NCBI RefSeq assembly: GCF_000211815.1
Contig: NZ_GL890840.1
Location: 160,327-224,326 of the forward strand
DNA length: 64,000 nt
Source: Moorena producens 3L
GTDB taxonomy: Bacteria > Cyanobacteriota > Cyanobacteriia > Cyanobacteriales > Coleofasciculaceae
Reading direction: 5' to 3'
A program made the position numbers and the translations under genes. The notes beneath the pieces were generated by a model. It worked only from the letters and a program-made list of their open reading frames with translations. It had not been told where the DNA came from and searched no databases. Numbering within the stretch: the stretch's first letter is position 1; every line of letters begins with the position of its first letter. Shown here piece after piece: positions 17,496-25,920 of the stretch.

Positions 17496-18773
17496 ATGAC
17501 TAATTATCAAACTGCTCTATCACCCCAAAATTGGCCGTTTAACTGGGAGTTACTCCCTTCTGACGCTTGCTTGGTGGGTGGTGCGGTTAGGGATGCTGTG
17601 ATCAACCGACAGTCGGTAACCCAAGACTTAGACTTTGTTTTACCCACTAAAGCAGTACGGTCAGCCAGCAAGCTAGCAAGACGTTATAAGGCCGGATTTG
17701 TGGTGTTGGATGCCCAGCGTCAAATAGCTAGGGTAGTGTTTGGCAACGCAACAGTTGACTTTGCTCAACAGGACGGGGATAGCTTAGAGGCTGACTTACA
17801 TAGGCGGGATTATACGATTAATGCGATCGCATTTAATCCCCACACCAAGGAATTCATTGATCCATTACAGGGTATCTTGGATTGCCGTAAAGGCATAATC
17901 CGGATGGTGTCACCAGAAAACTTACAAAAAGACCCATTACGATTACTGCGGGGTTATCGACAAGCCGCTCAGTTGGGTTTTCAGATTGACCCAGCCACCC
18001 AGTCAGTGATTAGAAAGCTAGCACCGTTATTGAGCAAAATCGCAGCAGAACGGGTACGGACAGAATTGGGCTATCTCCTCAAGTCACCTCAGGGTGTACC
18101 TTGGCTAAAAGCCGCCTGGGAGGATAATGTGTTACGACCATGGCTGCCTGATGCCACGGCTGAGGGTTTAGAGCACATGGCAGCAGTTGACCAATCCGCT
18201 GTGGTACTGGCAGAAACCTGGCCTAAGCTTGGGGTGGAATTGAAATTACAGGTGACTAAGCATTCTTTATCGTTGCTAAATCTGGCTAAGCTAGCAAATT
18301 TATTATCATCAATACCAGCAGTTGCTGAACAACAGCTGTTAGCTCTAAAGTACTCTCGTGTTCAGACTCGGATAGTAGTCAGGGCAATCCAACATTTGCC
18401 CCAACTGCTGTCTTATACTACTGCCAAGGATATCCCATTACGGGAGCAGTATTTCTTCTTTCTTAACGTTGGAGCTGTCTTTCCTGTGGTAGCGCTTTTG
18501 GCAGTTGCCAGGGGTATGGCTGTGGATACTATAGCACCGTTGATTGAGCACTATTTGAATCCCAATGACCAGGTTGCCCATCCGACACCACTAGTTACTG
18601 GTAAAGATTTAATCAAATCCCTTAAGTTATCCCCTAGTTCTAAAATTGGTGAGTTACTGACTGAGATTCAAATTGCACGGATTGAGGGCAATATCAATAG
18701 TATTAAAGGTGCTCTGGAATTTGCTGCCAAGCTCGACTCAATAAACTGTGGCTCTGAAGATAAAGACAAATAA
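17496..18773 (+). CDS. tRNA nucleotidyltransferase / poly(A) polymerase family (CCA-adding)
   Basis: 425 residues, class II nucleotidyltransferase. The head domain has CLVGGAVRDAV and the metal-binding DLDFVLP, then RRDYTINAIAFNP and DPLRLLRGYRQAAQLGF for nucleotide recognition. The C-terminal part has an LVTGKDLIKSL motif of the tail domain. It adds CCA, or only C or A where the activity is split, to tRNA 3' ends. The two tRNA genes in this window (61307-61379, 62937-63009) carry no encoded CCA immediately after the discriminator base, so such an enzyme is required. Whether this copy is CC-, A- or CCA-adding cannot be told. Confidence 0.9.
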   Translation: MTNYQTALSPQNWPFNWELLPSDACLVGGAVRDAVINRQSVTQDLDFVLPTKAVRSASKLARRYKAGFVVLDAQRQIARVVFGNATVDFAQQDGDSLEADLHRRDYTINAIAFNPHTKEFIDPLQGILDCRKGIIRMVSPENLQKDPLRLLRGYRQAAQLGFQIDPATQSVIRKLAPLLSKIAAERVRTELGYLLKSPQGVPWLKAAWEDNVLRPWLPDATAEGLEHMAAVDQSAVVLAETWPKLGVELKLQVTKHSLSLLNLAKLANLLSSIPAVAEQQLLALKYSRVQTRIVVRAIQHLPQLLSYTTAKDIPLREQYFFFLNVGAVFPVVALLAVARGMAVDTIAPLIEHYLNPNDQVAHPTPLVTGKDLIKSLKLSPSSKIGELLTEIQIARIEGNINSIKGALEFAAKLDSINCGSEDKDK

Positions 18774-18807
18774 CACATGATATTAAATCCGATTAACTTA
18801 TTATCAT

Positions 18808-18834
18808 AAGCTATCAGCTATCAGCTATCAGCTT
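18808..18834. repeat. Heptamer array (AGCTATC units)
   Basis: Three to four tandem copies of the seven-base unit AGCTATC, ending in AGCTTTTTAATAAAATCAGCTG, a variant of the TTTTATTC spacer seen in the larger arrays of the window. Confidence 0.75.
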
Positions 18835-18915
18835 TTTAATAAAATCAGCTGACCGTTGACCCTTCTGTTGAAATCCTCAGCAAAGTTTTTAGTTAGAATT
18901 GGAGGCTATCAGCAG

Positions 18916-19017
18916 TCATTTTGACCGCCGATTGATAATTCGATCCAAAATAAACGCAGCGATCGCACCAACTCCAACACCAATCAAAATATGAAATACC
19001 ACAAACACTACACTGTA
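18916..19017 (-). pseudogene. Severed 3' end of the 559-residue effector-like gene (last transmembrane helix)
   Basis: Thirty-three codons plus stop in the frame of the gene at 19963-21540. If the IS630 element and one TA target duplicate are removed, ...CLSY joins directly to SVVFVVFHILIGVGVGAI...NRRSK and then TGA. The segment encodes one strongly hydrophobic helix followed by a positively charged tail. It has no start of its own in this context and is presumably silent. Confidence 0.85.
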
Positions 19018-19043
19018 TAGTTATTTTAAATAAGGAGGAGACA

Positions 19044-19334
19044 CTAAGAAGCACAATATTCACGAATTACTTCATCCAGAGAAGTGTCTATAGAAGTATA
19101 CATTCTGGCTCTCTTTAAAGCACTAAAATCATGCTCTATATCATTGAAATCTGGAGAGTATTTCGGCAAAAATAATACTTGATGACCGGCTGACTCTACT
19201 AATTCTCTAATTGCATTTTTTCTATGAATTGGTGCATTATCCATAATTAATACTGAAGGAATTGTTAATGAGGCTAATAAATATTGGCTTAACCATCCTT
19301 CAAATACTTCTGCATTAAGACTACCACTAAACAA
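19044..19334 (-). CDS. IS630 transposase, C-terminal frame (DDE domain)
   Basis: 96 residues in the -1 frame relative to the HTH ORF, overlapping it by 46 bases. It carries the second and third catalytic residues: VLIMDNAPIHRK (Asp) and LPKYSPDFNDIEHDFSALK (third acidic residue in the PDFNDIE context, the canonical IS630 motif). It probably has no start of its own and is made by frameshifting from the upstream ORF. If the frameshift is fixed rather than programmed, the element is dead. Confidence 0.85.
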   Translation of the reverse strand: MFSGSLNAEVFEGWLSQYLLASLTIPSVLIMDNAPIHRKNAIRELVESAGHQVLFLPKYSPDFNDIEHDFSALKRARMYTSIDTSLDEVIREYCAS

Positions 19335-19888
19335 GGGGCTATTAAATCTTTTGATTTCTTCCTTCTTCCTGCTACTAAATTTTCTCTTTTTATTCGTTTT
19401 CCTGTTTGTTCACCATACAGTTTTTTCCCTTTTTTTGACCATCCATAAAGGCATGACTGTATTTTGTCAAACCCCGACTCATCAATGAATACAAGGCTTT
19501 TAATTCCAGATATTTTTATTAATTCTCTTAATGCTCTTAAATACTTTATTCTTTCTTTCCTATCTCTTTCCCGATAACGAAGTTCTTTTTTTTTACGAGT
19601 TATTTTCATTTTTTTGAGTGCGTATAATATTGCACTTGGGCGCACTCCAAATTTTTTGGCTCTCTCTATTAATTTAGCATCTGGATTTTCTTTGACATCT
19701 TGTTCTAAGGCTTTCCAATCTAGCTTTCTTTGACGACGTTCTACTTTATTAGCCTTTAGTTCGGAACGATTCAACCACTTGTATATTGTCGCTCTTCCTA
19801 TCCCAAATACTTTCGCTGCCTCTGTAATTTTTCCACCTTTTTCTATATAGTTTATTACTTTTTTTCTGAAATCTAGACTGTATGGCAT
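19289..19888 (-). CDS. IS630 transposase, N-terminal frame (helix-turn-helix and first DDE strand)
   Basis: 199 residues. Residues 1-50 form a winged-helix/HTH domain (MPYSLDFRKKVINYIEKG, GIGRATIYKWLNR). A linker HTH follows, then the first catalytic strand LVFIDESGFDK, with the first Asp of the DDE triad. The frame runs past the usual GRRKKSKDLIAP join into an out-of-frame tail. The rest of the catalytic domain is in the -1 frame (19044-19334), the arrangement seen in IS630 elements that use programmed frameshifting. A run GAAGAAATCAAAAGA on the minus strand just before the join is a plausible slip site. Confidence 0.9.
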   Translation of the reverse strand: MPYSLDFRKKVINYIEKGGKITEAAKVFGIGRATIYKWLNRSELKANKVERRQRKLDWKALEQDVKENPDAKLIERAKKFGVRPSAILYALKKMKITRKKKELRYRERDRKERIKYLRALRELIKISGIKSLVFIDESGFDKIQSCLYGWSKKGKKLYGEQTGKRIKRENLVAGRRKKSKDLIAPCLVVVLMQKYLKDG

Positions 19889-19944
19889 TGCTGTCAGTTA
19901 TTGAAAATATACCCTTTTCATTTTACCTCATCACCGTCTTATCC

Positions 19945-21540
19945 TTAATTGAAACAACTATAACTCAAGCAAGGGTAGAATCCAGCTTCAGGGCAATCTA
20001 AGGATCCCTTCCGGTCTAGTTCGATCAGGATGGCTTCTAGAGGTTGTTTAGCGTCGGTTTGGGAAGAAATACCACTGACCGCTAGGCCAGTACCGACGAA
20101 GGTGATCCAAAGTTGTAGTCTTTTCTCCTGTTTCTCAGCTTGTTTGTCTCGGGCTCGATCAGCCTCTTCCTTATCTCTGAGGGCTTTTCCCAAAGCGCGA
20201 TCGCGTTCTGCTTGTTCAATTTCCACAATACCTCTGATTGAGGAAATCGCTTTGTCTAACAGTGCGGAGCTATGGGCAAAATAGCTTAAGTTTATTTGAA
20301 TTTGATTTTGATAAGTAGGGCTGATTTTATGCTCAAATACTGACAAAAAGCTTAAATCTTCATCCTTTGGTAATTTTGCTTTAATTTGTTGAAGCTTTTC
20401 GGAATAATTGTGAGCATTAATCTTCATTGTCAAGCTATAGCTTTCTAACTGTCTCAGCCAGTCTGAATAGTTCAAGTCTAGCTTCGGCAGTATTCTCAGC
20501 TTCTTCTTAAACTCCAACAGTTCAGCTTCAGATAATACAGCAACTTTCGCCCCCCTAGCCCCCCAATTTTGGGGGGAACTTGAGTTAAAGTCCCCCAGAA
20601 TTGGGGGATTTAGGGGGCTTGCAGCTCTCGGTAGTGAGGTCAATTCATCTGGCTGTAAGCTCTGATTATCTTTACTTTGGGTGGTTTCATTGATAATTTG
20701 TTTAATGTCTTGATATCCTTGGTAAGCATCACTATACACTTCCCTGCTGATTTGATAAGCTTTAATTACTTTTTGGCGATCAAAAAATAAATCAATAAAG
20801 TATTGATAAAACCAGCAAAAATTTTCCTCCGCTCGGGCAGCATAGTTGCCATTGATATCTTCTCCTAAAAATAGCCAAACAAAAATTTGGCCATAGTCTT
20901 GAGATTGATCAGGAATGCCATATTCAAAAATCGGACTATCAAATAATTGACCTTCTTGATAAAGCGGTGGACATTTATCCTGATCGTTTTCCCCCAGAAA
21001 ATTCTGCACACACTGATCAGCTATCTCTTTCCATAAATGGGAATCTTGCGCTTGCTTCTGGGGTAGCCAAGCAGTTAGCAACAGAATTTGTCCTAGGGAA
21101 CTGTTAATGTTACTGGGAAGAAAGCACTGGTCTGGATTAAAATCCTTGAATACAGTCAGGTCTACGTCTTCGCTTTTCTGATTATTCTCACGTTCAGGAA
21201 TCCGAATATTCAAACCCAGAGCATAACTATCATAGATCTGGAGTGGACAAGCTTGACCAGTAATCGTTATTCTTTTGCCATGATTGAGAGATAATTTACC
21301 CTCCAAAGGTAAGAGAATATTATCCTTGGTGGCTCCTGTTAGTAAAGCAATGCGGGAACCTTCGGCAACGTCTCTCAGGTCTAGCTTCTCTTGAATTTGG
21401 AATTTAGCACAAATCTGATCGTACTTGTGCCAAAGTAGTTCGTTGTCATAGTCGGTGTCTGCTTGGGAATCACTACTAGATAGATTCCTAAGATGGAAGG
21501 CAAACAGATGAATATTAGGTGCGTAGATTTTGTGAGTCAT
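19945..21540 (-). CDS. CHAT-operon membrane effector-like protein, C-terminus truncated by IS630
   Basis: 531 residues as it stands; the last four (SCFN) and the stop come from the IS end. The original product was 559 residues. I do not recognise the N-terminal region (YAPNIHLFAFHLRNL, GSRIALLTGATKDNILL). About residues 430-475 form a charged coiled coil (EIEQAERDRALGKALRDKEEA), then TM1 (LQLWITFVGTGLAVSGI). The lost tail supplies TM2. A long helix followed by two closely spaced membrane helices resembles CorA-like effector modules. It is the third gene after a TPR-CHAT protease and a 116-residue protein, so it may be a protease-activated membrane effector; that is inference. Residues about 295-333 are encoded by an inserted palindromic repeat shared with the kinase gene. 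Confidence 0.65.
   Translation of the reverse strand: MTHKIYAPNIHLFAFHLRNLSSSDSQADTDYDNELLWHKYDQICAKFQIQEKLDLRDVAEGSRIALLTGATKDNILLPLEGKLSLNHGKRITITGQACPLQIYDSYALGLNIRIPERENNQKSEDVDLTVFKDFNPDQCFLPSNINSSLGQILLLTAWLPQKQAQDSHLWKEIADQCVQNFLGENDQDKCPPLYQEGQLFDSPIFEYGIPDQSQDYGQIFVWLFLGEDINGNYAARAEENFCWFYQYFIDLFFDRQKVIKAYQISREVYSDAYQGYQDIKQIINETTQSKDNQSLQPDELTSLPRAASPLNPPILGDFNSSSPQNWGARGAKVAVLSEAELLEFKKKLRILPKLDLNYSDWLRQLESYSLTMKINAHNYSEKLQQIKAKLPKDEDLSFLSVFEHKISPTYQNQIQINLSYFAHSSALLDKAISSIRGIVEIEQAERDRALGKALRDKEEADRARDKQAEKQEKRLQLWITFVGTGLAVSGISSQTDAKQPLEAILIELDRKGSLDCPEAGFYPCLSYSCFN
20537..20660 (-). repeat. Palindromic repeat inserted in frame in the effector-like gene
   Basis: On the plus strand it reads ACAGCAACTTTCGCCCCCC ... 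TTGCAGCTCTCGGTAGTGAG, with GTCCCCCAGAATTGGGGGAT near the centre. The same element is at 28883-29057 inside the kinase gene, in the same strand and frame. Here it encodes DELTSLPRAASPLNPPILGD followed by FNSSSPQNWGARGAKVAV. Confidence 0.88.
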
Positions 21541-21564
21541 TGTTTGACATTTTTAGTAGCTATT

Positions 21565-21716
21565 CAGCTGTCAGCCGTCAGCCGTCAGCCGTCAGCCTTC
21601 AGATTATTTTATTCAATAGCTGTTCGCGTAGCGCATTAGCTGATAGCTGATAGCTGATAGCTGATAGCTGATAGCTGATAGCTGATAGCTGATAGCTGAT
21701 AGCTCAATGCTTACCC
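21565..21716. repeat. Composite heptamer foldback array
   Basis: The left half is CAGCCGT-type heptamers. The centre is ATTATTTTATTCAATAGCTG with TTCGCGTAGCG. The right half is about eight AGCTGAT units ending AGCTCAATGCTTAC. The two halves are broadly complementary. It fills the 170-base gap between the 116-residue gene and the effector-like gene, so any cotranscript would carry a large hairpin there. Confidence 0.85.
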
Positions 21717-22061
21717 TTGTTTTGATTGCTTACTCTTGTCTTGATTAGTTTTAGCTTTAATAGTTTCTTGGTTGGTTTCTCGCAGTTCAAATAGGTTTTG
21801 AAGAATACTTGCTTCGGAATTAGGAGGAGGCTCGGGTGACTTCTTTAATTCCTGAGTAGTTTGAGCAAATTTGCGTATAGTTTCTGTAACTTTTGTATGG
21901 TTTTGGAACCAATTTTTGAGTAAATTAACTAATTCGCCTTCTGTTTGAGTGTCTAAAGCTGCTAAAACTTGGTCTAAGTCTTGCAAGTCTTCAAGTTCAA
22001 ACTTTTCAGAGTGAGTTTTGAGTACTTGCGGAAAAACTTGGATAATTTTTTTAAATTTCAT
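21711..22061 (-). CDS. Small helical protein between CHAT protease and effector-like gene
   Basis: 116 residues, predicted largely helical (KFKKIIQVFPQVLKTH, LDQVLAALDTQTEGELVNLL) with a Lys/Gln-rich tail (KAKTNQDKSKQSKQG). No membrane segment and no recognised domain. The start is 20 bases after the CHAT stop, so cotranslation is likely. By position it may be an adaptor or substrate of the protease, but nothing in the sequence proves this. Its last codons run into the heptamer repeat region. Confidence 0.6.
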   Translation of the reverse strand: MKFKKIIQVFPQVLKTHSEKFELEDLQDLDQVLAALDTQTEGELVNLLKNWFQNHTKVTETIRKFAQTTQELKKSPEPPPNSEASILQNLFELRETNQETIKAKTNQDKSKQSKQG

Positions 22062-22081
22062 ATTTTTTTTGGTTTACTTAA

Positions 22082-25000
22082 CTAAATATATGATTCTCCA
22101 ATGGCGCAGTAAGCCGCCCAATAATAAGGAGAATAAAAGGGTTTGTAGTCATTTTTAAATAACTCTATTTCTTCCTCCACTTCTTCCTTAAAGTTATTCT
22201 CCAAAGTCAACTGTTTAGTTAACTGTTCAGCCCAATTTCGCAAGTCCTGTACAGTGGCATCCCGCAGCCAGAGTTGGGCTTGATTCAGGGCAACTGCTAA
22301 GGACATCTGGTTTAGCAGATTCTGATAAAATTTAATCATCAACAACGCTGTAGAAACCTCCTCTACCTTCCATAGGCTACTAACTACTGCTGGACTTCCG
22401 GCAACTAAGAAACCACTGGGTAAACCAATGTATTCATCAGTACGTTTGGATTGAACTAATCCTGTTTCGCAAGCAGAAAGGGTGACAAGGCGACATTGTG
22501 CTAATTTCTGTTGTGATTTAAGGGCAAAGATGGCATCTAAGGTGAGGCATTTGTGTAAGTCAATTACTTCACCGTCATCCAAAACTAGATGTTGTTCTGG
22601 ATTTAGTTCAGCCGGTGCAGAGTTGAGGTACGCATCTGCCAGGATTAAGGCGGATTTCTGAGGCTGGTTAAGATTAAAGTAACCGTGACAGCTAAAATGG
22701 ACACAGTGGTAAGTGTTGAGAGGTTTGCTATCTATGGCAGCTTTGGTGGCAGCGTTTTCCACAAGAACCTCTGTATCCGCTGGATTGAAGTAGCTTTTAA
22801 TCACTTCTACTCCGATGTTAGCGTAACTTAAGTCACCCGTGGGGTTTTGAACGGCAAACAGGTGGGTAAAGTCCTGGCGTTCTCTGGTTTGAGCAAGTTG
22901 GAGTAGTTGACAGCTAGGGGCATAACTTACCCCTGCTGGAAACCGATCCATAAGAATTTGAGATGTAGCTTCTCCCTGCTGACTGTTGATAGGTAAAGCA
23001 TGAAGGGGGAACAAATGTAAAACCTGATGGGGGATTAAAATTAAGCGATCGCACTCTGGGGCTATTTGCTGAATGATGTCATCAATGTGCAGGATCTCAG
23101 CCAGCAAATGTAAGCGGTTACTCAGGTCGTTTTGCCAATCATATTTTTCGTTGTTGTAGGCTTGCCAATATCCATTTTCCCAATTTAGGAACTTGTCGAA
23201 GTGGGAAGATCCAAGTTTTTCACAAACATATCTCATTAAGCTGTAGGATCCTGATTCTACCGCCCACCTCAAAAAATATATTTGCCACAATGGGATGCTC
23301 TCTTCCAAGTCTTCTAACTTAGAATGCCAAACTATATGGCGGTTGAATAGGAAACACAGAAGCTGATTTCCCGTAATGTAAAATTCTGCAATGGTGGTGC
23401 GATCATCCAGCTTCTGCTGAAATTGCTTAAACTGAAAGGTAGAACCGATAGGTAAATATTGGTCTTGTAAATCATTGCGCTGCTGTCGCAACTGTTGGAG
23501 ATGTGGTGCTAAGACTTTTTGATTTTCAGCTTTGCCATGTTGGATTTGATATTGTCCTGCCGCTATTTCATCCCTGTATTGTTCTAGTTCAGTGACAACA
23601 TCTGTGGTAAAGATTGTTTTCAGGTCACGGCTGAGGATCTCTTCAACTAAATTGCGGGTTTTGCTCCGTTCCACGTATTCTAGGGCTTGGGTGTAGTCCT
23701 TTAACTCTAAGCAGACTTCCACCATGCGTCGATAGACTTTATTCCATTGTTCAGCTAGTCTGGTCTTGTATTCTTCTACTCCAGAACCAGAAATAATTTC
23801 ATCTCGCAGGAATTCTACTGTTTTAATGGCAGCATCAAAAGCATTGTAAGCTTCAGGGAAATTTTGAGCATCTTGGTAAGCAATACCGAGATGGTTTTGA
23901 GTCATTGCCCAATATTCGGGAAAAGCTTGACGGGTGTAAACGTCTTTTGCCGATTGGTAGCAAGCGATGGCATCTTCTAGGTTTTGTGCTTTGGGACCTG
24001 TGATTCTTTTAGAGTAAGCATTACCGAGATTGTTTTGAGTCTGTGCCCATTTTTCCGGAAAAACTTCACGGGTGTAAACGGCTAAAGCCGATTGGTAGCA
24101 AGCGATGGCATCTTCTAGGTTTTGTGCTTTCTTTCCTTTGATTCTGTTAGAGTAAGCAAGACCGAGATTATTTTGAGTCTGTGCCCATTTTTCCGGAAAT
24201 GCTTCACTGGTGCGTACTTCTAAAGCCAATTGGTAGCAAGCGATCGCATCTTCTAGGTTTTGTGCTTTCTTTCCTTTGATTCTGTTAGAGTAAGCAAGAC
24301 CGAGATTGTTTTGAGTCTGTGCCCATTCATAGGGAAAAGCTTCACGGGTGCGAACTTCTAAAGCGGATTGGTAGCAAGCGATGGCATCTTCTAGGTTTTG
24401 TGCTTTCTTTCCTTTGATTCTGTTAGAGTAAGCAAGACCGAGATTGTTTTGAGTGATTGCCCATTTTTCCGGAAATGCTTCACTGGTGCGAACTGCTAAG
24501 GCCAATTGGTAGCAAGCGATGGCATCTTCTAGGTTTTGTGCCTTCTCTCCTCTGATTCTGTCAGAGTAAGCAAGACCGAGATTGTTTTGAGTCTGTGCCC
24601 ATTTTTCCGGAAATGCTTCACGAGTGCGAACTTCTAAAGCCAATTGGTAGCAAGCGATGGCCTCTTCTAGGTTTTGTGCCTTCTCTCCTCTGATTCTGTC
24701 ATAGTAAGCAATACCGAGATTGTTTTGAGTCTGTGCCCATTTTTCCGGAAATGCTTCACTGGTGCGTACTTTTAAAGCCAATTGGAAGCAAGCGATCGCT
24801 TCTTCGAGGTTTTGTGCTTTGGGACCTGTGATTCTGTCATAGTAAGCATTTCCGAGATTGTTTTGAGTCTGTGCCCATTCATAGGGAAATGCTTCACGGG
24901 TGCGAATTGCTAAAGCCAATTGGTAGCAAGCGATGGCATCTTCTAGGTTTTGTGCCTTCTCTCCTCTGATTCTGTCATAGTAAGCAATACCGAGATTGTT

Positions 25001-25639
25001 TTGAGTCATTGCCCATTTTTCCGGAAATGTTTCACGGGTGTAAACTTCTTTTGCCGATTGGTAGCAAGCGATGGCCTGTTCTAGGTTTTGTGCTTTGGGG
25101 CCTGTGATTCGGTCAGAGTAAGCATTACCGAGATTGTGTTGAGTCATTGCCCATTTTTCCGGAAATGTTTCACGGGTGCGTACTTCTTTTGCCGATTGGT
25201 AGCAAGCGATCGCATTTTCGAGGTTTTGTGCTTTCTCCCCTTTGATTCTGTTACAGTAAGCAAGACCGAGATTGTGTTGAGTCATTGCCCATTTTTCCGG
25301 AAATGTTTCACGGGTGCGTATTTCTAAAGCCGATTGGTAGCAAGCGATGGCAATTTCGATGTTGCTGGCTTGGTCACCCAAGGGGAATTGCTGAATTACA
25401 GTGCTGAAGTTAACAATACCTGCTGCTAAGTATTTCGCTTCATCTGCTTCTGCTTCCGCCAGTTGAATTGTTGCCCAAACCCGCCATAATTCTGCTAACT
25501 TCTGATTAAGTTTGTCTGTATTTGCTGCCAGTAATCGGTAAATTACCTGCTTATTACCCCTACTGTTTGCGGTTGCTTGTAGTACCTGCTTTAGAAAGTC
25601 AAGTTGGGCATCAGATGTATTGTCAGGCATTGCCATCAA
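22082..25639 (-). CDS. TPR-CHAT caspase-like protease
   Basis: 1185 residues. Residues about 88-600 are eleven tandem 46-residue TPR-like repeats (NLGxAYxxRIxGxKAQNLExAIACYQ), so similar that the DNA repeats every 138 bases. A helical linker follows. The C-terminal CHAT peptidase domain has the catalytic His985 in HFSCHGYF and Cys1057 in TLSACETGL, followed by GLPSGFLVAGSPAVVSSLW. CHAT proteases are caspase relatives; in bacteria they activate gasdermins or other effectors upon sensing by the TPR part. It leads an operon with the 116-residue and 559-residue genes. Start could be any of three close ATGs (25639, 25636, 25630). Confidence 0.92.
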   Translation of the reverse strand: MMAMPDNTSDAQLDFLKQVLQATANSRGNKQVIYRLLAANTDKLNQKLAELWRVWATIQLAEAEADEAKYLAAGIVNFSTVIQQFPLGDQASNIEIAIACYQSALEIRTRETFPEKWAMTQHNLGLAYCNRIKGEKAQNLENAIACYQSAKEVRTRETFPEKWAMTQHNLGNAYSDRITGPKAQNLEQAIACYQSAKEVYTRETFPEKWAMTQNNLGIAYYDRIRGEKAQNLEDAIACYQLALAIRTREAFPYEWAQTQNNLGNAYYDRITGPKAQNLEEAIACFQLALKVRTSEAFPEKWAQTQNNLGIAYYDRIRGEKAQNLEEAIACYQLALEVRTREAFPEKWAQTQNNLGLAYSDRIRGEKAQNLEDAIACYQLALAVRTSEAFPEKWAITQNNLGLAYSNRIKGKKAQNLEDAIACYQSALEVRTREAFPYEWAQTQNNLGLAYSNRIKGKKAQNLEDAIACYQLALEVRTSEAFPEKWAQTQNNLGLAYSNRIKGKKAQNLEDAIACYQSALAVYTREVFPEKWAQTQNNLGNAYSKRITGPKAQNLEDAIACYQSAKDVYTRQAFPEYWAMTQNHLGIAYQDAQNFPEAYNAFDAAIKTVEFLRDEIISGSGVEEYKTRLAEQWNKVYRRMVEVCLELKDYTQALEYVERSKTRNLVEEILSRDLKTIFTTDVVTELEQYRDEIAAGQYQIQHGKAENQKVLAPHLQQLRQQRNDLQDQYLPIGSTFQFKQFQQKLDDRTTIAEFYITGNQLLCFLFNRHIVWHSKLEDLEESIPLWQIYFLRWAVESGSYSLMRYVCEKLGSSHFDKFLNWENGYWQAYNNEKYDWQNDLSNRLHLLAEILHIDDIIQQIAPECDRLILIPHQVLHLFPLHALPINSQQGEATSQILMDRFPAGVSYAPSCQLLQLAQTRERQDFTHLFAVQNPTGDLSYANIGVEVIKSYFNPADTEVLVENAATKAAIDSKPLNTYHCVHFSCHGYFNLNQPQKSALILADAYLNSAPAELNPEQHLVLDDGEVIDLHKCLTLDAIFALKSQQKLAQCRLVTLSACETGLVQSKRTDEYIGLPSGFLVAGSPAVVSSLWKVEEVSTALLMIKFYQNLLNQMSLAVALNQAQLWLRDATVQDLRNWAEQLTKQLTLENNFKEEVEEEIELFKNDYKPFYSPYYWAAYCAIGESYI
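23850..25350 (-). repeat. Eleven 138-bp tandem repeats encoding the TPR array
   Basis: The coding strand repeats with a 138-base period; on the plus strand GCATCTTCTAGGTTTTGTGC recurs once per unit. Several units differ by only a few bases (for example those around 24110 and 24250), indicating recent unit duplication or conversion. Unit number is likely to vary among strains. Confidence 0.9.
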
Positions 25640-25750
25640 CTGCTCTACAATAGCTATTAAAATATTATACTATTTGAATTTAAATGGAGCATTTATATTT
25701 GAGTTGTGAACATAATCTCTTAGGTAAAGGCAAGAGGCAAGAGGCAAGGT

Positions 25751-25815
25751 CAGCTATCAGCTTAAGCGCTACGCGAACAGCTATCAGCTATCAGTTATCA
25801 TTTATCAGTTATCAC
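25751..25815. repeat. Heptamer array upstream of the CHAT gene
   Basis: CAGCTATCAGCTTAAGCGCTACGC and further AGCTATC/AGTTATC units. It includes the inverted form (CGCTACGCGAA) of the dispersed TTCGCGTAGCG motif. It lies in the divergent intergenic region between the CHAT operon and the toxin-antitoxin pair. Confidence 0.75.
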
Positions 25816-25920
25816 CAAACGTTTGACTGCTGATAACTGACCACAATTCAACGATAAATGCTATACTATTTTATATATTTAAATCAAATTTATTGGAAAT
25901 AAAATAAACTAGTAAAACCC

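Larger units (their letters stand above)
19018..19960 (-). mobile_element. IS630-family insertion sequence (943 bp), TA target duplication
   Basis: Imperfect inverted ends of about 25 bp: TAGTTATTTTAAATAAGGAG read inward from 19018, and TAGTTGTTTCAATTAAGGAT read inward from 19960. They are flanked by TA at 19016-19017 and 19961-19962, the target preference of the IS630/Tc1 group. It encodes a helix-turn-helix ORF and a DDE ORF in two frames. The insertion lies inside a coding sequence that can be rebuilt without a gap, so both ends are well defined. Confidence 0.93.

Noticed and set aside
23850..25350. Possible CRISPR or satellite array from the regular 138-bp period
   Set aside because: The period is explained by the 46-residue TPR units in one long open reading frame with a coherent protein pattern.
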